From positions 2,056,501-2,120,500 of the forward strand of contig NZ_CP073747.1 in NCBI RefSeq assembly GCF_024398015.1: 64,000 nucleotides of DNA. Reading direction: 5' to 3'. The translations under genes and the position numbers were made by a program. The first letter of the stretch is position 1; each line of letters starts with the position of its first letter. The notes beneath the pieces are model-generated. The model was not told the origin of the DNA. It worked only from the letters and a program-made list of their open reading frames with translations, and ran no database searches. This document shows positions 1-8,997 of the stretch, piece by piece. The DNA is from Kordiimonas sp. SCSIO 12610 (GTDB lineage Bacteria > Pseudomonadota > Alphaproteobacteria > Sphingomonadales > Kordiimonadaceae).

Positions 1-272
1 ATAAAGATACCCTTATTAGCGCCCGCTGGAACAATCGTTTCCTTGAGGAAAAGTTTCAGGCCATCCGCAAATGATTGCAAAAGGCCAAATGGTCCAACCA
101 CGTTCGGGCCGCGGCGCATTTGAACCGCCGCCCAAATTTTTCGGTCGAAATAAACCGCGAATGCAACACCGATCAAAAGCGGGAGCACAATCGCAAAGAT
201 AGAGGCAATGATAGCGAGGAAATAAAGAAATTCGCCTTCACCGCCAAATAGCGTGTAGAGAGCCTCAACCAT
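1..272 (-). CDS. nuoH: NADH-quinone oxidoreductase subunit H, N-terminal part (cut by window edge)
   Basis: Membrane subunit of respiratory complex I that forms part of the quinone-binding cavity at the junction with the peripheral arm. Only about the first 90 residues are present, because the gene runs off the left edge. The reading frame begins [11 protein letters not shown], continues into a strongly hydrophobic helix and a [16 protein letters not shown] segment; the RRGPN motif is characteristic of NuoH. Its ATG overlaps the last bases of nuoG (ATGGTTGA), as expected for translational coupling in a nuo operon. The call is firm although the gene is partial. Confidence 0.93.
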   Translation of the reverse strand, partial: MVEALYTLFGGEGEFLYFLAIIASIFAIVLPLLIGVAFAVYFDRKIWAAVQMRRGPNVVGPFGLLQSFADGLKLFLKETIVPAGANKGIF

Positions 273-2319
273 TGGTTCCCGTTGCCTCCTCAAATCCTTC
301 GCCGCTGCGGGCTTCGATGCAGTCGGCCATAATATCTGACGTTCTTGCAATCGGGTTGGTTACATAGAAGTTTGAAACAGCGTTTGTGATCTCACCGGCT
401 TCGATATCGCCTTTGATACCGAAATCGCCCCATTCTGCATCTGGAACTTCATCAATCGCTGTGATGTGTGGTACTGCTTCAACCAGTTTCAGGCGAAGTT
501 GACCAAGATTATCATACATAAGCGTTGAACCAAGCACATCAGATAGCGCACGGAAGATTGTCCAATCCTCGCGGGCATCGCCCGGCGCGAACACAGCCTT
601 CGCTGTCATCTGAACGCGGCCTTCAGTATTGATATAGGTACCTGATTTTTCGGTATATGCTGCGGCAGGCAAGATAACATCAGCGTTCTTAACGCCCTCG
701 TCACCGTGCGTACCGATATATACAGTGAACGCATCCTTGAGGCTTGATGTATCGAACTCATCAGCGCCCAGCAAGAACACAGCCTTCAAGTTACCATCCT
801 CAGCATCGGACTTGATGGCGTCAATACCGCCATCGCTCACAAGGCCAAGATCCAAGGCCCCAACACGACTTGCTGCAGTATGCAGAACGTTAAAGCCGTT
901 CCAGCCATCTTTGATACAGTATTTGTCAGCAATATCACGCGCCATTTTAAGGATTGCAGCGCCGTCTTTACCTTGCAGTGCGCCCTGCCCAACGAGGATC
1001 ATTGGCTTTTCAGCAGCCTTCAACGCTTTTGAAATCGCATGGCGACCACCCGTGATCTTAGAGATCAAAGCAGTATCATTGCCAAACTCTTCAACAGGAT
1101 ATGTAAGGTCCACAGCTTCACCGATATTCGCAACCTTTAAACCAAGGTGACGAACAGCCTTACGGATACGTGTATTAATGATTGGCGCCTCAGCGCGTGG
1201 GTTCGTGCCGATCATTAAAAGGTAATCAGCGTCTTCGATGCCTGCGATCGAGCTATTCATCAAATAGCCAGAACGCACGGAAGCATCGAGCTCTGCACCG
1301 TCCTGACGGCTTTCAATCCGGCTTGATCCAAGATTGGCGAGCAAATCCTTCATCGCATACATGGCTTCCATGTCGGCAAGATCACCAACAACACCAGCAA
1401 TTTGATCGCCTTTGAGGCCGCTAACACCAGTTTTAATGGCGTCAAATGCTTCACCCCAGCTTGCTTCAGTAAGCTTACCGTCTTTACGAACATACGGGCG
1501 GTCAAGGCGACGTTTTTTAAGACCGTCATAAACAAAACGGGTTTTATCGGAAATCCACTCTTCATTCACATCTTCATGCAAACGCGGTAAAATCCGCATA
1601 ACAGCCGCGCCGCGCGCATCCACACGAATGTTGGAACCAACAGCGTCCATCACATCAATCGACTCCGTGCTTTTGAGTTCCCAACTACGGGCAGTGAACG
1701 CATATGGCTTACTTGTTAACGCGCCAACCGGGCACAAATCGATAACATTACCAGACATTTCACTGTCTAACATATTACCAAGATAGGTTGTTACCTCAGT
1801 ATGCTCACCGCGCCAGAGCGAACCCATATCATCAACACCAGCAACTTCAGTTGAGAAGCGAACACAGCGCATACAGTGGATACAACGTGTCATGGTGGTT
1901 GAAATCAGCGGACCCATATATTTGTCTTCAACGGCGCGCTTGTTTTCCTCATAGCGGCTTGCACCACCACCAAACGCCATCGACTGGTCCTGCAAATCAC
2001 ACTCGCCGCCCTGATCACAAATCGGGCAATCAAGCGGGTGGTTAATCAGCAGAAATTCCATCACACCTTCACGTGCCTTTTTAACACGTTCGGTATTTGT
2101 GTGGATCACCATCCCGTCGCCTGCCGGCATAGCGCAGCTTGCAATTGGCTTTGGTGCTTTTTCCATTTCAACAAGGCACATCCGGCAGTTACCAGCGATC
2201 GACAAACGCTCGTGGTAACAGAAACGCGGAATCTCAACCCCAACTTCTTCGCAAGCTTGCAGAACCGTTGTCCCCGGATCTACCGTAACTTCCTGACCAT
2301 CAATGGTTAGCGTAGGCAT
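265..2319 (-). CDS. nuoG: NADH-quinone oxidoreductase subunit G
   Basis: 684-residue Fe-S subunit of the peripheral arm of complex I, which passes electrons from NADH toward quinone. The N-terminal 2Fe-2S ferredoxin domain shows the cysteines of GNCRMC and the preceding RFCYH. It is followed by the His/Cys-ligand segment [18 protein letters not shown] and the two-cluster segment [12 protein letters not shown] with LCPVGAL. The C-terminal half is the molybdopterin-oxidoreductase-like domain, which binds no cofactor in this family. The start has a good ribosome site (GGGAGA) upstream. It lies between nuoF and nuoH in the standard order, and its length is normal for alphaproteobacteria. Confidence 0.97.
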   Translation of the reverse strand: MPTLTIDGQEVTVDPGTTVLQACEEVGVEIPRFCYHERLSIAGNCRMCLVEMEKAPKPIASCAMPAGDGMVIHTNTERVKKAREGVMEFLLINHPLDCPICDQGGECDLQDQSMAFGGGASRYEENKRAVEDKYMGPLISTTMTRCIHCMRCVRFSTEVAGVDDMGSLWRGEHTEVTTYLGNMLDSEMSGNVIDLCPVGALTSKPYAFTARSWELKSTESIDVMDAVGSNIRVDARGAAVMRILPRLHEDVNEEWISDKTRFVYDGLKKRRLDRPYVRKDGKLTEASWGEAFDAIKTGVSGLKGDQIAGVVGDLADMEAMYAMKDLLANLGSSRIESRQDGAELDASVRSGYLMNSSIAGIEDADYLLMIGTNPRAEAPIINTRIRKAVRHLGLKVANIGEAVDLTYPVEEFGNDTALISKITGGRHAISKALKAAEKPMILVGQGALQGKDGAAILKMARDIADKYCIKDGWNGFNVLHTAASRVGALDLGLVSDGGIDAIKSDAEDGNLKAVFLLGADEFDTSSLKDAFTVYIGTHGDEGVKNADVILPAAAYTEKSGTYINTEGRVQMTAKAVFAPGDAREDWTIFRALSDVLGSTLMYDNLGQLRLKLVEAVPHITAIDEVPDAEWGDFGIKGDIEAGEITNAVSNFYVTNPIARTSDIMADCIEARSGEGFEEATGTNG

Positions 2320-2340
2320 ATATTTCTCCCGGCCTCTCGC

Positions 2341-3621
2341 TTATTCAGCCGCTTTGGCATGATAGCTATCGATACGTGCTTCCACTTCATCTCGGAAATG
2401 ACGCATCAAGCCCTGAATTGGCCATGCGGCCGCATCACCCAGTGCACAAATTGTATGACCCTCGATCTGCTTCGTTACATCCAGAAGCATATCAATTTCT
2501 TCCTTATCAGCACGACCTTCAACGAGGCGCTCCATCACGCGCCACATCCAGCCTGTGCCTTCGCGGCACGGCGTACATTGGCCGCAACTTTCGTGCTTGT
2601 AAAATTCAGATAGGCGCGCAATCGCTTTCACAATATCGGTGGACTTATCCATCACGATCACAGCGGCCGTACCAAGGCCGGATTGAACATCACGGAGGCT
2701 GTCAAAATCCATCAGCACCGTATCACAAATTTCTTTCGGCAATACAGGAACCGAAGAGCCACCTGGAATAACGGCAAGCAGATTGTCCCATCCGCCGCGA
2801 ACACCACCAGCATGCTTCTCAATGAGTTCCTTAAGCGGAATACCCATTTCTTCTTCCACATTACATGGATTATTCACATGCCCAGAAATACAAAACACCT
2901 TCGTTCCCGTATTATTCGGGCGACCAAGGCCAGAGAACCAGCTAGCGCCGCGGCGCAGAATTGTAGGCGCGACAGCGATTGATTCCACATTATTCACTGT
3001 TGTTGGGCAACCCCAAACACCAACATTCGCCGGGAATGGAGGTTTCAAGCGTGGCTGACCTTTTTTACCTTCAAGGCTTTCGATCAGCGCTGTCTCTTCA
3101 CCGCAGATATAAGCGCCAGCGCCTTTGTGAACAAACACATCAAAGTCATAACCAGAACCACAGGCGTTTTTACCAAGAAAACCCTTTGCACGGGCTTCCT
3201 CAATCGCAGCGTCCAACACCTCAGCTTCACGGTAAAATTCACCGCGAATGTAAATATAAGCCGCAACAGCATTCATCGCGAAACCGGCGATCAAACACCC
3301 TTCGATCAACTTGTGAGGATCATGGCGCATAAGATCGCGGTCTTTACAGGTGCCCGGCTCGCCCTCGTCTGCATTAACAACGAGGTAACTTGGACGACCA
3401 TCCGATTCTTTCGGCATGAAAGACCATTTCAAACCAGTTGGGAAACCCGCACCACCACGACCACGAAGGCCGGACTCTTTCATCTCGTTGATGATCCAGT
3501 CCTTGCCTTTTGCGATGATTTCCTTTGTACCATCCCAGTCACCACGCTTCATCGCGGCCTCAATGCCCCAATCCTGCGTTCCGTATAGGTTGGTAAAAAT
3601 GCGATCTTTATCAGCTAACAT
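2341..3621 (-). CDS. nuoF: NADH-quinone oxidoreductase subunit F
   Basis: 426-residue NADH- and FMN-binding subunit, the electron entry point of complex I. Visible motifs are the glycine-rich [13 protein letters not shown] (NADH/FMN binding), [19 protein letters not shown] (FMN site) and the C-terminal [10 protein letters not shown], which with a later cysteine (TICALGD) holds a 4Fe-4S cluster. The start codon overlaps the nuoE stop by one base (TAATG) and an AAGGAGG ribosome site lies inside the nuoE end, so the two are translationally coupled. Nothing is unusual. Confidence 0.97.
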   Translation of the reverse strand: MLADKDRIFTNLYGTQDWGIEAAMKRGDWDGTKEIIAKGKDWIINEMKESGLRGRGGAGFPTGLKWSFMPKESDGRPSYLVVNADEGEPGTCKDRDLMRHDPHKLIEGCLIAGFAMNAVAAYIYIRGEFYREAEVLDAAIEEARAKGFLGKNACGSGYDFDVFVHKGAGAYICGEETALIESLEGKKGQPRLKPPFPANVGVWGCPTTVNNVESIAVAPTILRRGASWFSGLGRPNNTGTKVFCISGHVNNPCNVEEEMGIPLKELIEKHAGGVRGGWDNLLAVIPGGSSVPVLPKEICDTVLMDFDSLRDVQSGLGTAAVIVMDKSTDIVKAIARLSEFYKHESCGQCTPCREGTGWMWRVMERLVEGRADKEEIDMLLDVTKQIEGHTICALGDAAAWPIQGLMRHFRDEVEARIDSYHAKAAE

Positions 3622-4223
3622 TATTCAGCCTCCTTCGCATCAAAGTCTTTTAGAGTTGTCAGACCACCCGCAGGCGCGCTTGTTTGACGATCGATCTGAG
3701 GGCCTGGTTTAATTTCCTCACCCTTGGCGAGCGCATCCAAAAGCGCTGTCACGCTTTCAGGTGATAGGTCTTCAAAATAATCATCATCAATGGCAACCAC
3801 AGGCGCGTTCACACAAGCGCCAGCACATTCAACCTCAGAGAGTGTGAACATGCCGTCTTCTGTTGTTTCGCCCTTATTGATACCAAGGCGCTTCTTACAC
3901 GCTGACATAATATCGTCAGAACCGCGAAGCCAACACGGAGTCGTACCACAAACTTGAACATGGTGCTTACCGATCGGCTTGTGGTTATACATTGTATAGA
4001 AGGTAGCAACTTCCTGTACCTTAATCGCAGGCATATCGAGATAGTCTGCGATATACTCCATGATTTCCACAGTAACATGGCCACCATTTTGGCGCTGCGC
4101 GATATCAAGAAGCGGCATAACAGCGCTTTGCTGACGCCCTTCCGGATATTTCGCAATATGATACTGCGCCTTCTTTTCATTCTCTTCAGACCAAGAGAAA
4201 CCAGTTTGTCCTGTTTCGCTCAT
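3621..4223 (-). CDS. nuoE: NADH-quinone oxidoreductase subunit E
   Basis: 200-residue thioredoxin-fold 2Fe-2S subunit (24 kDa type) of the NADH-dehydrogenase module. The cluster ligands appear as CGTTPC near the middle and CAGAC further on (C-x4-C and C-x3-C). The C-terminus extends about 40 residues beyond the minimal fold, a common alphaproteobacterial feature. The start overlaps the nuoD stop codon (ATGA), and the downstream end overlaps nuoF by one base. Confidence 0.96.
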   Translation of the reverse strand: MSETGQTGFSWSEENEKKAQYHIAKYPEGRQQSAVMPLLDIAQRQNGGHVTVEIMEYIADYLDMPAIKVQEVATFYTMYNHKPIGKHHVQVCGTTPCWLRGSDDIMSACKKRLGINKGETTEDGMFTLSEVECAGACVNAPVVAIDDDYFEDLSPESVTALLDALAKGEEIKPGPQIDRQTSAPAGGLTTLKDFDAKEAE

Positions 4224-5398
4224 CGATCTACCTCACCAAACACAATATCCATTGCACCAAGAACCGCTGGTGCATCCGCGAGCATATGACCGCGGCACAT
4301 AAAATCCATCGCCTGCAGGTGCGCAAACCCGGGCGCCCGAATTTTACAGCGATACGGACGGTTCGAGCCGTCTGACACAAGATACACACCAAATTCACCT
4401 TTGGGTGCTTCAACTGCTGCATAAACTTCACCTTCAGGTACCTTGAAACCTTCCGTGTAAAGCTTGAAGTGATGAATAAGTGCTTCCATAGACGTTTTCA
4501 TTTCAGCACGACGCGGCGGCGCCACCTTATTATCAACTGAAAGCACTGGACCTTGCGGCATTTCATTCAAACACTGGCGAATAATCTTTAATGATTCGCG
4601 CATTTCGGCAACACGAAGCATAAAGCGGTCATAACAATCGCCGTGCTTACCAACGGCAACCTGAAAGTCCATTCGGTCATAAACTTCATATGGCTGCGAC
4701 TTCCTGAGATCCCACGGAATACCACAACCACGTAGCATTGGCCCTGAGAACCCCCAATTAAGTGCGTCTTCAGGGGTAACAACACCAATATCAACATTCC
4801 GCTGCTTAAAGATCCGGTTATCAATCAACAGATCTTCCATATCCTTAAGGACATTCGGGAATGTTTCCGTCCACTTCATGATGCGCTCATCAAGTCCTTT
4901 AGGAAGGTCTTGATGCACACCACCCGGACGGAAATATGCTGCGTGCAACCTAGCGCCCGATACTGCCTCGTAAAATTCCATAAGGATTTCACGTTCTTCA
5001 AAGAGCCAAAGAATTGGTGTCATCGCACCAACGTCAAGCGCGTGCGTTGTTAGATTCAGAATATGGTTAAGAACACGACCGATTTCGCTGAATAACACGC
5101 GAACATATTGACCGCGTTCCGGCACCTCAATCTCCATGAGCTTTTCAATCGCCATAACGAAAGCATGCTCTTGGTTCATCGGTGCGACATAATCAAGACG
5201 ATCAAAATAAGGCATCGCCTGAAGATATTGTTTTTGCTCGATCAGCTTTTCGGTACCACGGTGAAGAAGACCAATATGCGAATCAACCCGCTCAATGACC
5301 TCACCATCCAATTCCATAACCATCCGCAAAACACCATGTGCAGCAGGGTGTTGCGGGCCAAAGTTAAGGCAATAGTTCTTGATATCGACTTCAGCCAT
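4220..5398 (-). CDS. nuoD: NADH-quinone oxidoreductase subunit D
   Basis: 392-residue 49 kDa-type subunit, related to NiFe-hydrogenase large subunits, which forms the quinone site with NuoB. It shows the N-terminal [12 protein letters not shown] motif, the [12 protein letters not shown] segment and the C-terminal [13 protein letters not shown] region. NuoC and NuoD are separate genes here, as is usual in alphaproteobacteria and unlike the enterobacterial NuoCD fusion. The start overlaps the nuoC stop by one base, with a GGAGG-type site in the end of nuoC. Confidence 0.97.
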   Translation of the reverse strand: MAEVDIKNYCLNFGPQHPAAHGVLRMVMELDGEVIERVDSHIGLLHRGTEKLIEQKQYLQAMPYFDRLDYVAPMNQEHAFVMAIEKLMEIEVPERGQYVRVLFSEIGRVLNHILNLTTHALDVGAMTPILWLFEEREILMEFYEAVSGARLHAAYFRPGGVHQDLPKGLDERIMKWTETFPNVLKDMEDLLIDNRIFKQRNVDIGVVTPEDALNWGFSGPMLRGCGIPWDLRKSQPYEVYDRMDFQVAVGKHGDCYDRFMLRVAEMRESLKIIRQCLNEMPQGPVLSVDNKVAPPRRAEMKTSMEALIHHFKLYTEGFKVPEGEVYAAVEAPKGEFGVYLVSDGSNRPYRCKIRAPGFAHLQAMDFMCRGHMLADAPAVLGAMDIVFGEVDR

Positions 5399-6021
5399 TA
5401 TTTCGCCTCCGCCCCTGCTTCTTCTGCTTTCTCATCACCTGGAAGAACGTATTTCGCGCTTTCCCACGGCGACATAAAGTCGAAGTTTCTAAATTCTTGT
5501 GTCAACTTCACTGGCTCGTACACAACTCGTTTTTCGTCTTCGGAATAACGGCATTCAACAAAGCCAGTAAGCGGGAAGTCTTTGCGAAGCGGATGCCCCT
5601 GAAAGCCATAGTCGGTCAGCATACGACGAAGGTCGGGATGTCCAGCGAAAAAGATACCGTACATATCCCATGCTTCGCGCTCAAACCAACCAGCAGAATC
5701 AAACACAGTTACCGCTGTTGGCACTGGTGTATCTTCGTCCGTTTGCACTTTAACGCGAATACGCTGATTAAGCTGAAGACTAAGCAAATGATAAACAACA
5801 TCAAACCGCTTAGCCCGCTCTGGGTAATCAACGCCGCAGACATCAATCAATTGCTTAAACATGCACTCGTGATCATCGCGCAAAAAGGTCAACACCTTCT
5901 CAATCTGATCTGCCCGTGCTTCAATAGTCAACTCACCGTGGGCAACACTTGCTGAACTCACCTCATTTTCAAGGTGACTGGCAATATGATTACCCAATTC
6001 TTGCAAAGCCTTGTTTGTCAT
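5398..6021 (-). CDS. nuoC: NADH-quinone oxidoreductase subunit C
   Basis: 207-residue 30 kDa-type subunit of the complex I peripheral arm. It contains the family signature [20 protein letters not shown] followed by [12 protein letters not shown]. It is separate from nuoD and overlaps it by one base. It is separated from nuoB by 89 bases that hold an 8-base-pair perfect stem-loop. Confidence 0.96.
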   Translation of the reverse strand: MTNKALQELGNHIASHLENEVSSASVAHGELTIEARADQIEKVLTFLRDDHECMFKQLIDVCGVDYPERAKRFDVVYHLLSLQLNQRIRVKVQTDEDTPVPTAVTVFDSAGWFEREAWDMYGIFFAGHPDLRRMLTDYGFQGHPLRKDFPLTGFVECRYSEDEKRVVYEPVKLTQEFRNFDFMSPWESAKYVLPGDEKAEEAGAEAK

Positions 6022-6081
6022 GCGCTTTCGCGCTCCTTATATTTTGCACCACTCCCTAAGGGGCGCCGCTTCATACCAGAA

Positions 6082-6103
6082 ATCCGGCACCAGAATGCCG
6101 GAT
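6082..6103. repeat. Perfect stem-loop in the nuoB-nuoC gap
   Basis: ATCCGGCA at 6082-6089 and TGCCGGAT at 6096-6103 form a perfect 8-base-pair stem with a 6-base loop. On the minus (nuo) strand no run of T follows it, so it does not look like a terminator. A processing or mRNA-stability hairpin between nuoB and nuoC is the likeliest role; this is inference. Confidence 0.55.
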
Positions 6104-6110
6104 AATATTT

Positions 6111-6683
6111 TTAACGATTAAACGTCGACGTACGACGAATTTTACGCTGCAATTGTAGAATACCGTAAAGAAGAGCCTCAGCACTTGGAGGGCATCCCGG
6201 AACATAAATATCCACGGGTACAATTCGGTCACATCCACGAACAACGGAATAGCTATAGTGATAGTAACCACCACCGTTAGCACAGCTACCCATCGAAATT
6301 ACGTAACGCGGCTCAGACATCTGATCGTAAACTTTACGAAGCGCTGGCGCCATTTTATTCGTGAGCGTACCTGCAACAATCATAACGTCACTCTGACGCG
6401 GGCTTGCACGTGGGGCAATACCAAATCGCTCCATATCATAGCGCGGCATGTTGGTGTGCATCATTTCTACAGCACAGCATGCCAAACCAAACGTCATCCA
6501 CCACAAAGAACCGGTACGTGCCCACGCAACCAAATCCTCAAGAGACGTTACAACAAATCCTTTTTCTGTAAGTTCTTCGTTAAGACCTTGAAAAAACTGT
6601 GTATCGCCAGGATTGGCACCAGCAAGCTCTGGATTAGCAAACGGGCCAGTCATAGCCGTTTTATTGTCACCTGCTACTCCCAT
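6111..6683 (-). CDS. nuoB: NADH-quinone oxidoreductase subunit B
   Basis: 190-residue PSST-type subunit, which carries cluster N2 and donates electrons to quinone. The N2 ligands are visible in [10 protein letters not shown] (tandem cysteines), [16 protein letters not shown] and VYVPGCPP-like [10 protein letters not shown]. The first 30 or so residues are a variable lead peptide. The start overlaps the end of nuoA by about ten bases, in keeping with a single nuo transcript. Confidence 0.97.
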   Translation of the reverse strand: MGVAGDNKTAMTGPFANPELAGANPGDTQFFQGLNEELTEKGFVVTSLEDLVAWARTGSLWWMTFGLACCAVEMMHTNMPRYDMERFGIAPRASPRQSDVMIVAGTLTNKMAPALRKVYDQMSEPRYVISMGSCANGGGYYHYSYSVVRGCDRIVPVDIYVPGCPPSAEALLYGILQLQRKIRRTSTFNR

Positions 6684-7039
6684 TCCAATGCTCCTTTATT
6701 CCACTCATATACAAAGCCTACGGTCAAAACACCAAGGAAGATCACCATTGACCAGAAGCCATACAATCCACTTTCGCCAAGAGACACGACCCAAGGGAAC
6801 AAGAAAGCAACTTCAAGATCAAAAATGATGAACAAAATAGCGACGAGATAAAAGCGAACATCGAATTGCTGACGCGCATCATCAAAGGCTTCAAATCCAC
6901 ATTCATAAGCAGACAGTTTTTCACTATCTGGGTTTTGCTGGGCAACCAAAACCGCGGCCCCAACAAACACAATCGACAAAACGATCGCTATTCCAAGAAA
7001 AATAAGAATTGGTAGATACTGAATGAGTAATGACTCCAT
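6674..7039 (-). CDS. nuoA: NADH-quinone oxidoreductase subunit A
   Basis: 121-residue membrane subunit of complex I with three hydrophobic helices. The family motif [41 protein letters not shown] (given here by its ends: YECGFE at about residues 45-50 and [11 protein letters not shown] about 30 residues later) is intact, including the conserved Cys and acidic residues. It is the first gene of the nuo operon. A candidate promoter lies about 45 bases upstream. Confidence 0.96.
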   Translation of the reverse strand: MESLLIQYLPILIFLGIAIVLSIVFVGAAVLVAQQNPDSEKLSAYECGFEAFDDARQQFDVRFYLVAILFIIFDLEVAFLFPWVVSLGESGLYGFWSMVIFLGVLTVGFVYEWNKGALEWE

Positions 7040-7082
7040 GGGAGTCTCTCCTCGGTTGTTGGCACGAATTACAGCGCTCTTT

Positions 7083-7112
7083 TATATAGGGAATTCTAAA
7101 CAGTAAAGTCAG
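7083..7112 (-). promoter_or_regulatory. Candidate promoter of the nuo operon
   Basis: On the minus strand CTGACT (7112-7107) and TATATA (7088-7083) are separated by 18 bases, upstream of nuoA. The match is moderate and AT-rich chance hits are possible. The rest of 7113-7285 is AT-rich and shows no other feature I can support. Confidence 0.4.
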
Positions 7113-7295
7113 AATTTCTATAAAACGCATAATGCGCCAAACTATAGCGATATTGAGCCATAAGGCAAAGATTTGTTATAAAAATCAACAGTTTCTGCGA
7201 ATGATTATTAATTGCTGATTGCGCATTAACAAGGCGTGATATCTATCAAAAATAGCAACTATCATTCTCTGCTTTGTCAGAGGGAATTCAGGCAC

Positions 7296-7328
7296 AAAAA
7301 AACGCACTCAGAAACTCTGAAGTGCGTT
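7296..7328 (-). terminator. Terminator of the downstream tRNA-Asp copy
   Basis: On the minus strand, just after the tRNA, AACGCAC-TCAGA pairs with TCTGA-GTGCGTT and is followed by a run of T. It is a classic intrinsic terminator and lies inside the duplicated tRNA-Asp unit. Confidence 0.85.
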
Positions 7329-7339
7329 CTTTTCGCAAG

Positions 7340-7416
7340 TGGCGCGAGTGACGGGACTCGAACCCGCGACCCTCGGCGTGACAGGCCGATACTCTAACCA
7401 ACTGAGCTACACCCGC
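7340..7416 (-). tRNA. tRNA-Asp (GTC), copy closest to nuoA
   Basis: The minus strand reads GCGGGTGTAGCTCAGTTGG at the 5' end, has anticodon GTC in a 7-base loop, the T-arm GGTTCGAGTCC and an encoded CCA. All stems pair. It is one of two identical copies in a tandem repeat. Each copy has its own terminator. Confidence 0.97.
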
Positions 7417-7570
7417 GCATCGCTTGCGTGAGAGGGTGTTTAAGCCCATGCAGTCCGACTGTCAATCATAGAATGTCAATTTTTTGAAATTATTTTTAGA
7501 ATTCATATGGTTCGCTCGTTTCCTGAATATGAAACCCTTGACCCACACAAGCGCTGCGGCATTCAGGCAC

Positions 7571-7600
7571 AAAAAAACGCACTCAGAAACTCTGAAGTGC
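7571..7600 (-). terminator. Terminator of the upstream tRNA-Asp copy
   Basis: GCACTTCAGA pairs with TCTGAGTGC on the minus strand, followed by seven T. It is the counterpart of the terminator in the first repeat unit, with a slightly shorter stem. Confidence 0.82.
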
Positions 7601-7615
7601 TTTTTTTTTCGCAAG

Positions 7616-7692
7616 TGGCGCGAGTGACGGGACTCGAACCCGCGACCCTCGGCGTGACAGGCCGATACTCTAACCAACTGAGCTACACCCGC
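7616..7692 (-). tRNA. tRNA-Asp (GTC), upstream copy
   Basis: Same sequence as the other tRNA-Asp: GTC anticodon, encoded CCA, intact cloverleaf. It sits in the second unit of the tandem duplication. Confidence 0.97.
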
Positions 7693-7760
7693 GCATCGCT
7701 TGCGTGAGAGGGTGTTTAAGCCCATGCAGTCCGACTGTCAATCATAGAATGAAAGAAAAT

Positions 7761-8168
7761 TTAAAAACTTTCACTTTTTACAATTCCATCAAAATTCAAC
7801 GCATTCATTACCCTCAGTTTTTGAACTGATGACAATTCAGCCAAAGGCCAAAACCGATAGTCTGTATGCTCTTCGCTCAAGGAAATTCTAGTCGCAGTAT
7901 CTGGGACGGAACATAAAAAGATGAATACGTGCGATTCATATACAGAATGATAATAAACACCTGTCAAAGCTTCAATATGAACATCAATACCAAGCTCTTC
8001 ACGGCACTCTCTATATAATGCCTCGTGGATCGTCTCTCCTTTTTCAAGAGCGCCTCCTGGAAGTCCCCATGACCGATTCCCATAACTTGCTTTTAGCAAC
8101 AACACTTCGTCATGCTCGTTAACGATAACGGCATGTGCACTGAGACGGTATGTAGTATTAAAACCCAT
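7761..8168 (-). CDS. Nudix hydrolase
   Basis: 135-residue Nudix-fold hydrolase. The Nudix box is complete: GALEKGETIHEALYRECREELGI fits G-x5-E-x7-R-E-x2-E-E-x-G-hydrophobic at about residues 38-60, so Mg-dependent pyrophosphohydrolase activity is likely. The substrate cannot be told from sequence; such stand-alone proteins hydrolyse nucleoside diphosphate derivatives or oxidised nucleotides. It lies alone between tRNA-Asp and tRNA-Val genes. Confidence 0.85.
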   Translation of the reverse strand: MGFNTTYRLSAHAVIVNEHDEVLLLKASYGNRSWGLPGGALEKGETIHEALYRECREELGIDVHIEALTGVYYHSVYESHVFIFLCSVPDTATRISLSEEHTDYRFWPLAELSSVQKLRVMNALNFDGIVKSESF

Positions 8169-8212
8169 TGCATCAGTATAATAAATTGAATTGAAATAAA
8201 CAGGAATTTAAG

Positions 8213-8288
8213 TGGTGGGCGATGACAGGCTCGAACTGCCGACCCTCTCGGTGTAAACGAGATGCTCTACCAACTGAGCTAATCGCCC
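8213..8288 (-). tRNA. tRNA-Val (TAC), copy 1
   Basis: The minus strand begins GGGCGATTAGCTCAGTTGG, has anticodon TAC, the T-arm GCAGTTCGAGCCTGT and an encoded CCA. It is identical to the copy 36 bases away. Confidence 0.97.
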
Positions 8289-8323
8289 ACGTCACTATAA
8301 ATAAAAGACACTAAGTCTTTGAA

Positions 8324-8399
8324 TGGTGGGCGATGACAGGCTCGAACTGCCGACCCTCTCGGTGTAAACGAGATGCTCTACCAACTGAGCTAATCGCCC
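8324..8399 (-). tRNA. tRNA-Val (TAC), copy 2
   Basis: Identical in sequence to the neighbouring tRNA-Val (TAC), with encoded CCA. The 35-base spacer between copies lacks a terminator, so both are probably cut from one transcript. Confidence 0.97.
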
Positions 8400-8500
8400 A
8401 CATAATGATGTGGTGAGCGGGGTTTTAGAAACAATTTGCCCCTCTGTCCAGAACTAAATTCAGAAATATGGAATAAAGTGTATTTTTTTCCTGCGCTCGC

Positions 8501-8542
8501 TAAAAAGAAAGCGGCCACAGTTCTAAAACTGTGGCCGCTTCC
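8501..8542 (-). terminator. Terminator of hup
   Basis: AAGCGGCCACAGTT and AACTGTGGCCGCTT form a long GC-rich perfect stem just past the hup stop codon. On the minus strand it is followed by TTCTTTTTA. Confidence 0.9.
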
Positions 8543-8562
8543 CGTTTCAAACCAAGAAAAAC

Positions 8563-8838
8563 TTAGCTGTTAACAGCGTCTTTCAAGCCTTTACCAGCTT
8601 TGAATTTTGGCTGCTTAGAAGCAGGAATATCGATTTCTTCGCCAGTACGTGGGTTACGGCCTTTAGTTGCTGCACGTTGTGCAACAGCAAATGTACCAAA
8701 ACCAACAAGACGAACTTCATCACCGCCTGAAAGAGCGCCAGTGATAGAATCGAATACTGCGTCTACTGCTTTACCAGCATCAGCTTTAGAAAGGTCAGAT
8801 GTTTCTGCAACCTTTGCAATTAGATCATTTTTATTCAA
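8563..8838 (-). CDS. hup: DNA-binding protein HU
   Basis: 91-residue histone-like nucleoid protein that bends DNA without sequence preference. It begins [12 protein letters not shown] and carries the DNA-binding arm region [28 protein letters not shown], typical of HU rather than IHF. It follows lon in the widespread clpP-clpX-lon-hup order, with its own terminator. A long leader of about 90 bases separates it from the lon terminator. Confidence 0.95.
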   Translation of the reverse strand: MNKNDLIAKVAETSDLSKADAGKAVDAVFDSITGALSGGDEVRLVGFGTFAVAQRAATKGRNPRTGEEIDIPASKQPKFKAGKGLKDAVNS

Positions 8839-8928
8839 AATATCCCCCTATGGGTTGAAGCTATTGATTTCAGCATAGCGCCGAAATGCGAACGCAGTTT
8901 AAAACCGAAAAAACCATAATGTCAAAAC

Positions 8929-8956
8929 AAAAAACCGCAGAAAACTGCGGTTTTTA
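8929..8956 (-). terminator. Terminator of lon
   Basis: AAAAACCGCAG and CTGCGGTTTTT form a hairpin flanked by A and T runs on both sides. It can therefore work in both directions; the gene it serves here is lon. Confidence 0.88.
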
Positions 8957-8997
8957 TCATTTTTTTTCTTGTATTTTATTTGTTTTGGAACAAGACG

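Larger units (their letters stand above)
7286..7475. repeat. Tandem duplication unit 1 (tRNA-Asp plus terminator)
   Basis: This block of about 190 bases is repeated nearly exactly at 7561-7751, with about 85 unique bases between. The unit spans terminator, tRNA-Asp and about 60 bases of upstream leader (ending CAATCATAGAATG). The copies differ mainly in the length of the T run beside the terminator hairpin. Confidence 0.92.
7561..7751. repeat. Tandem duplication unit 2 (tRNA-Asp plus terminator)
   Basis: Second copy of the tRNA-Asp unit. It includes the same leader, tRNA and hairpin; one side of the hairpin is shortened (AAGTGC followed by nine T on the plus strand instead of AAGTGCGTTC). 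Confidence 0.92.

Noticed and set aside
7462-7725. Reading frames through the tRNA-Asp copies on both strands (also 7507-7707 on plus)
   Set aside because: They are translations of tRNA sequence (for example GLEPATL on the plus strand) and not proteins.
7286-8399. CRISPR-like array
   Set aside because: The repeats are two tRNA-bearing units and tRNA-Val copies, with no short repeat-spacer pattern and no cas genes.
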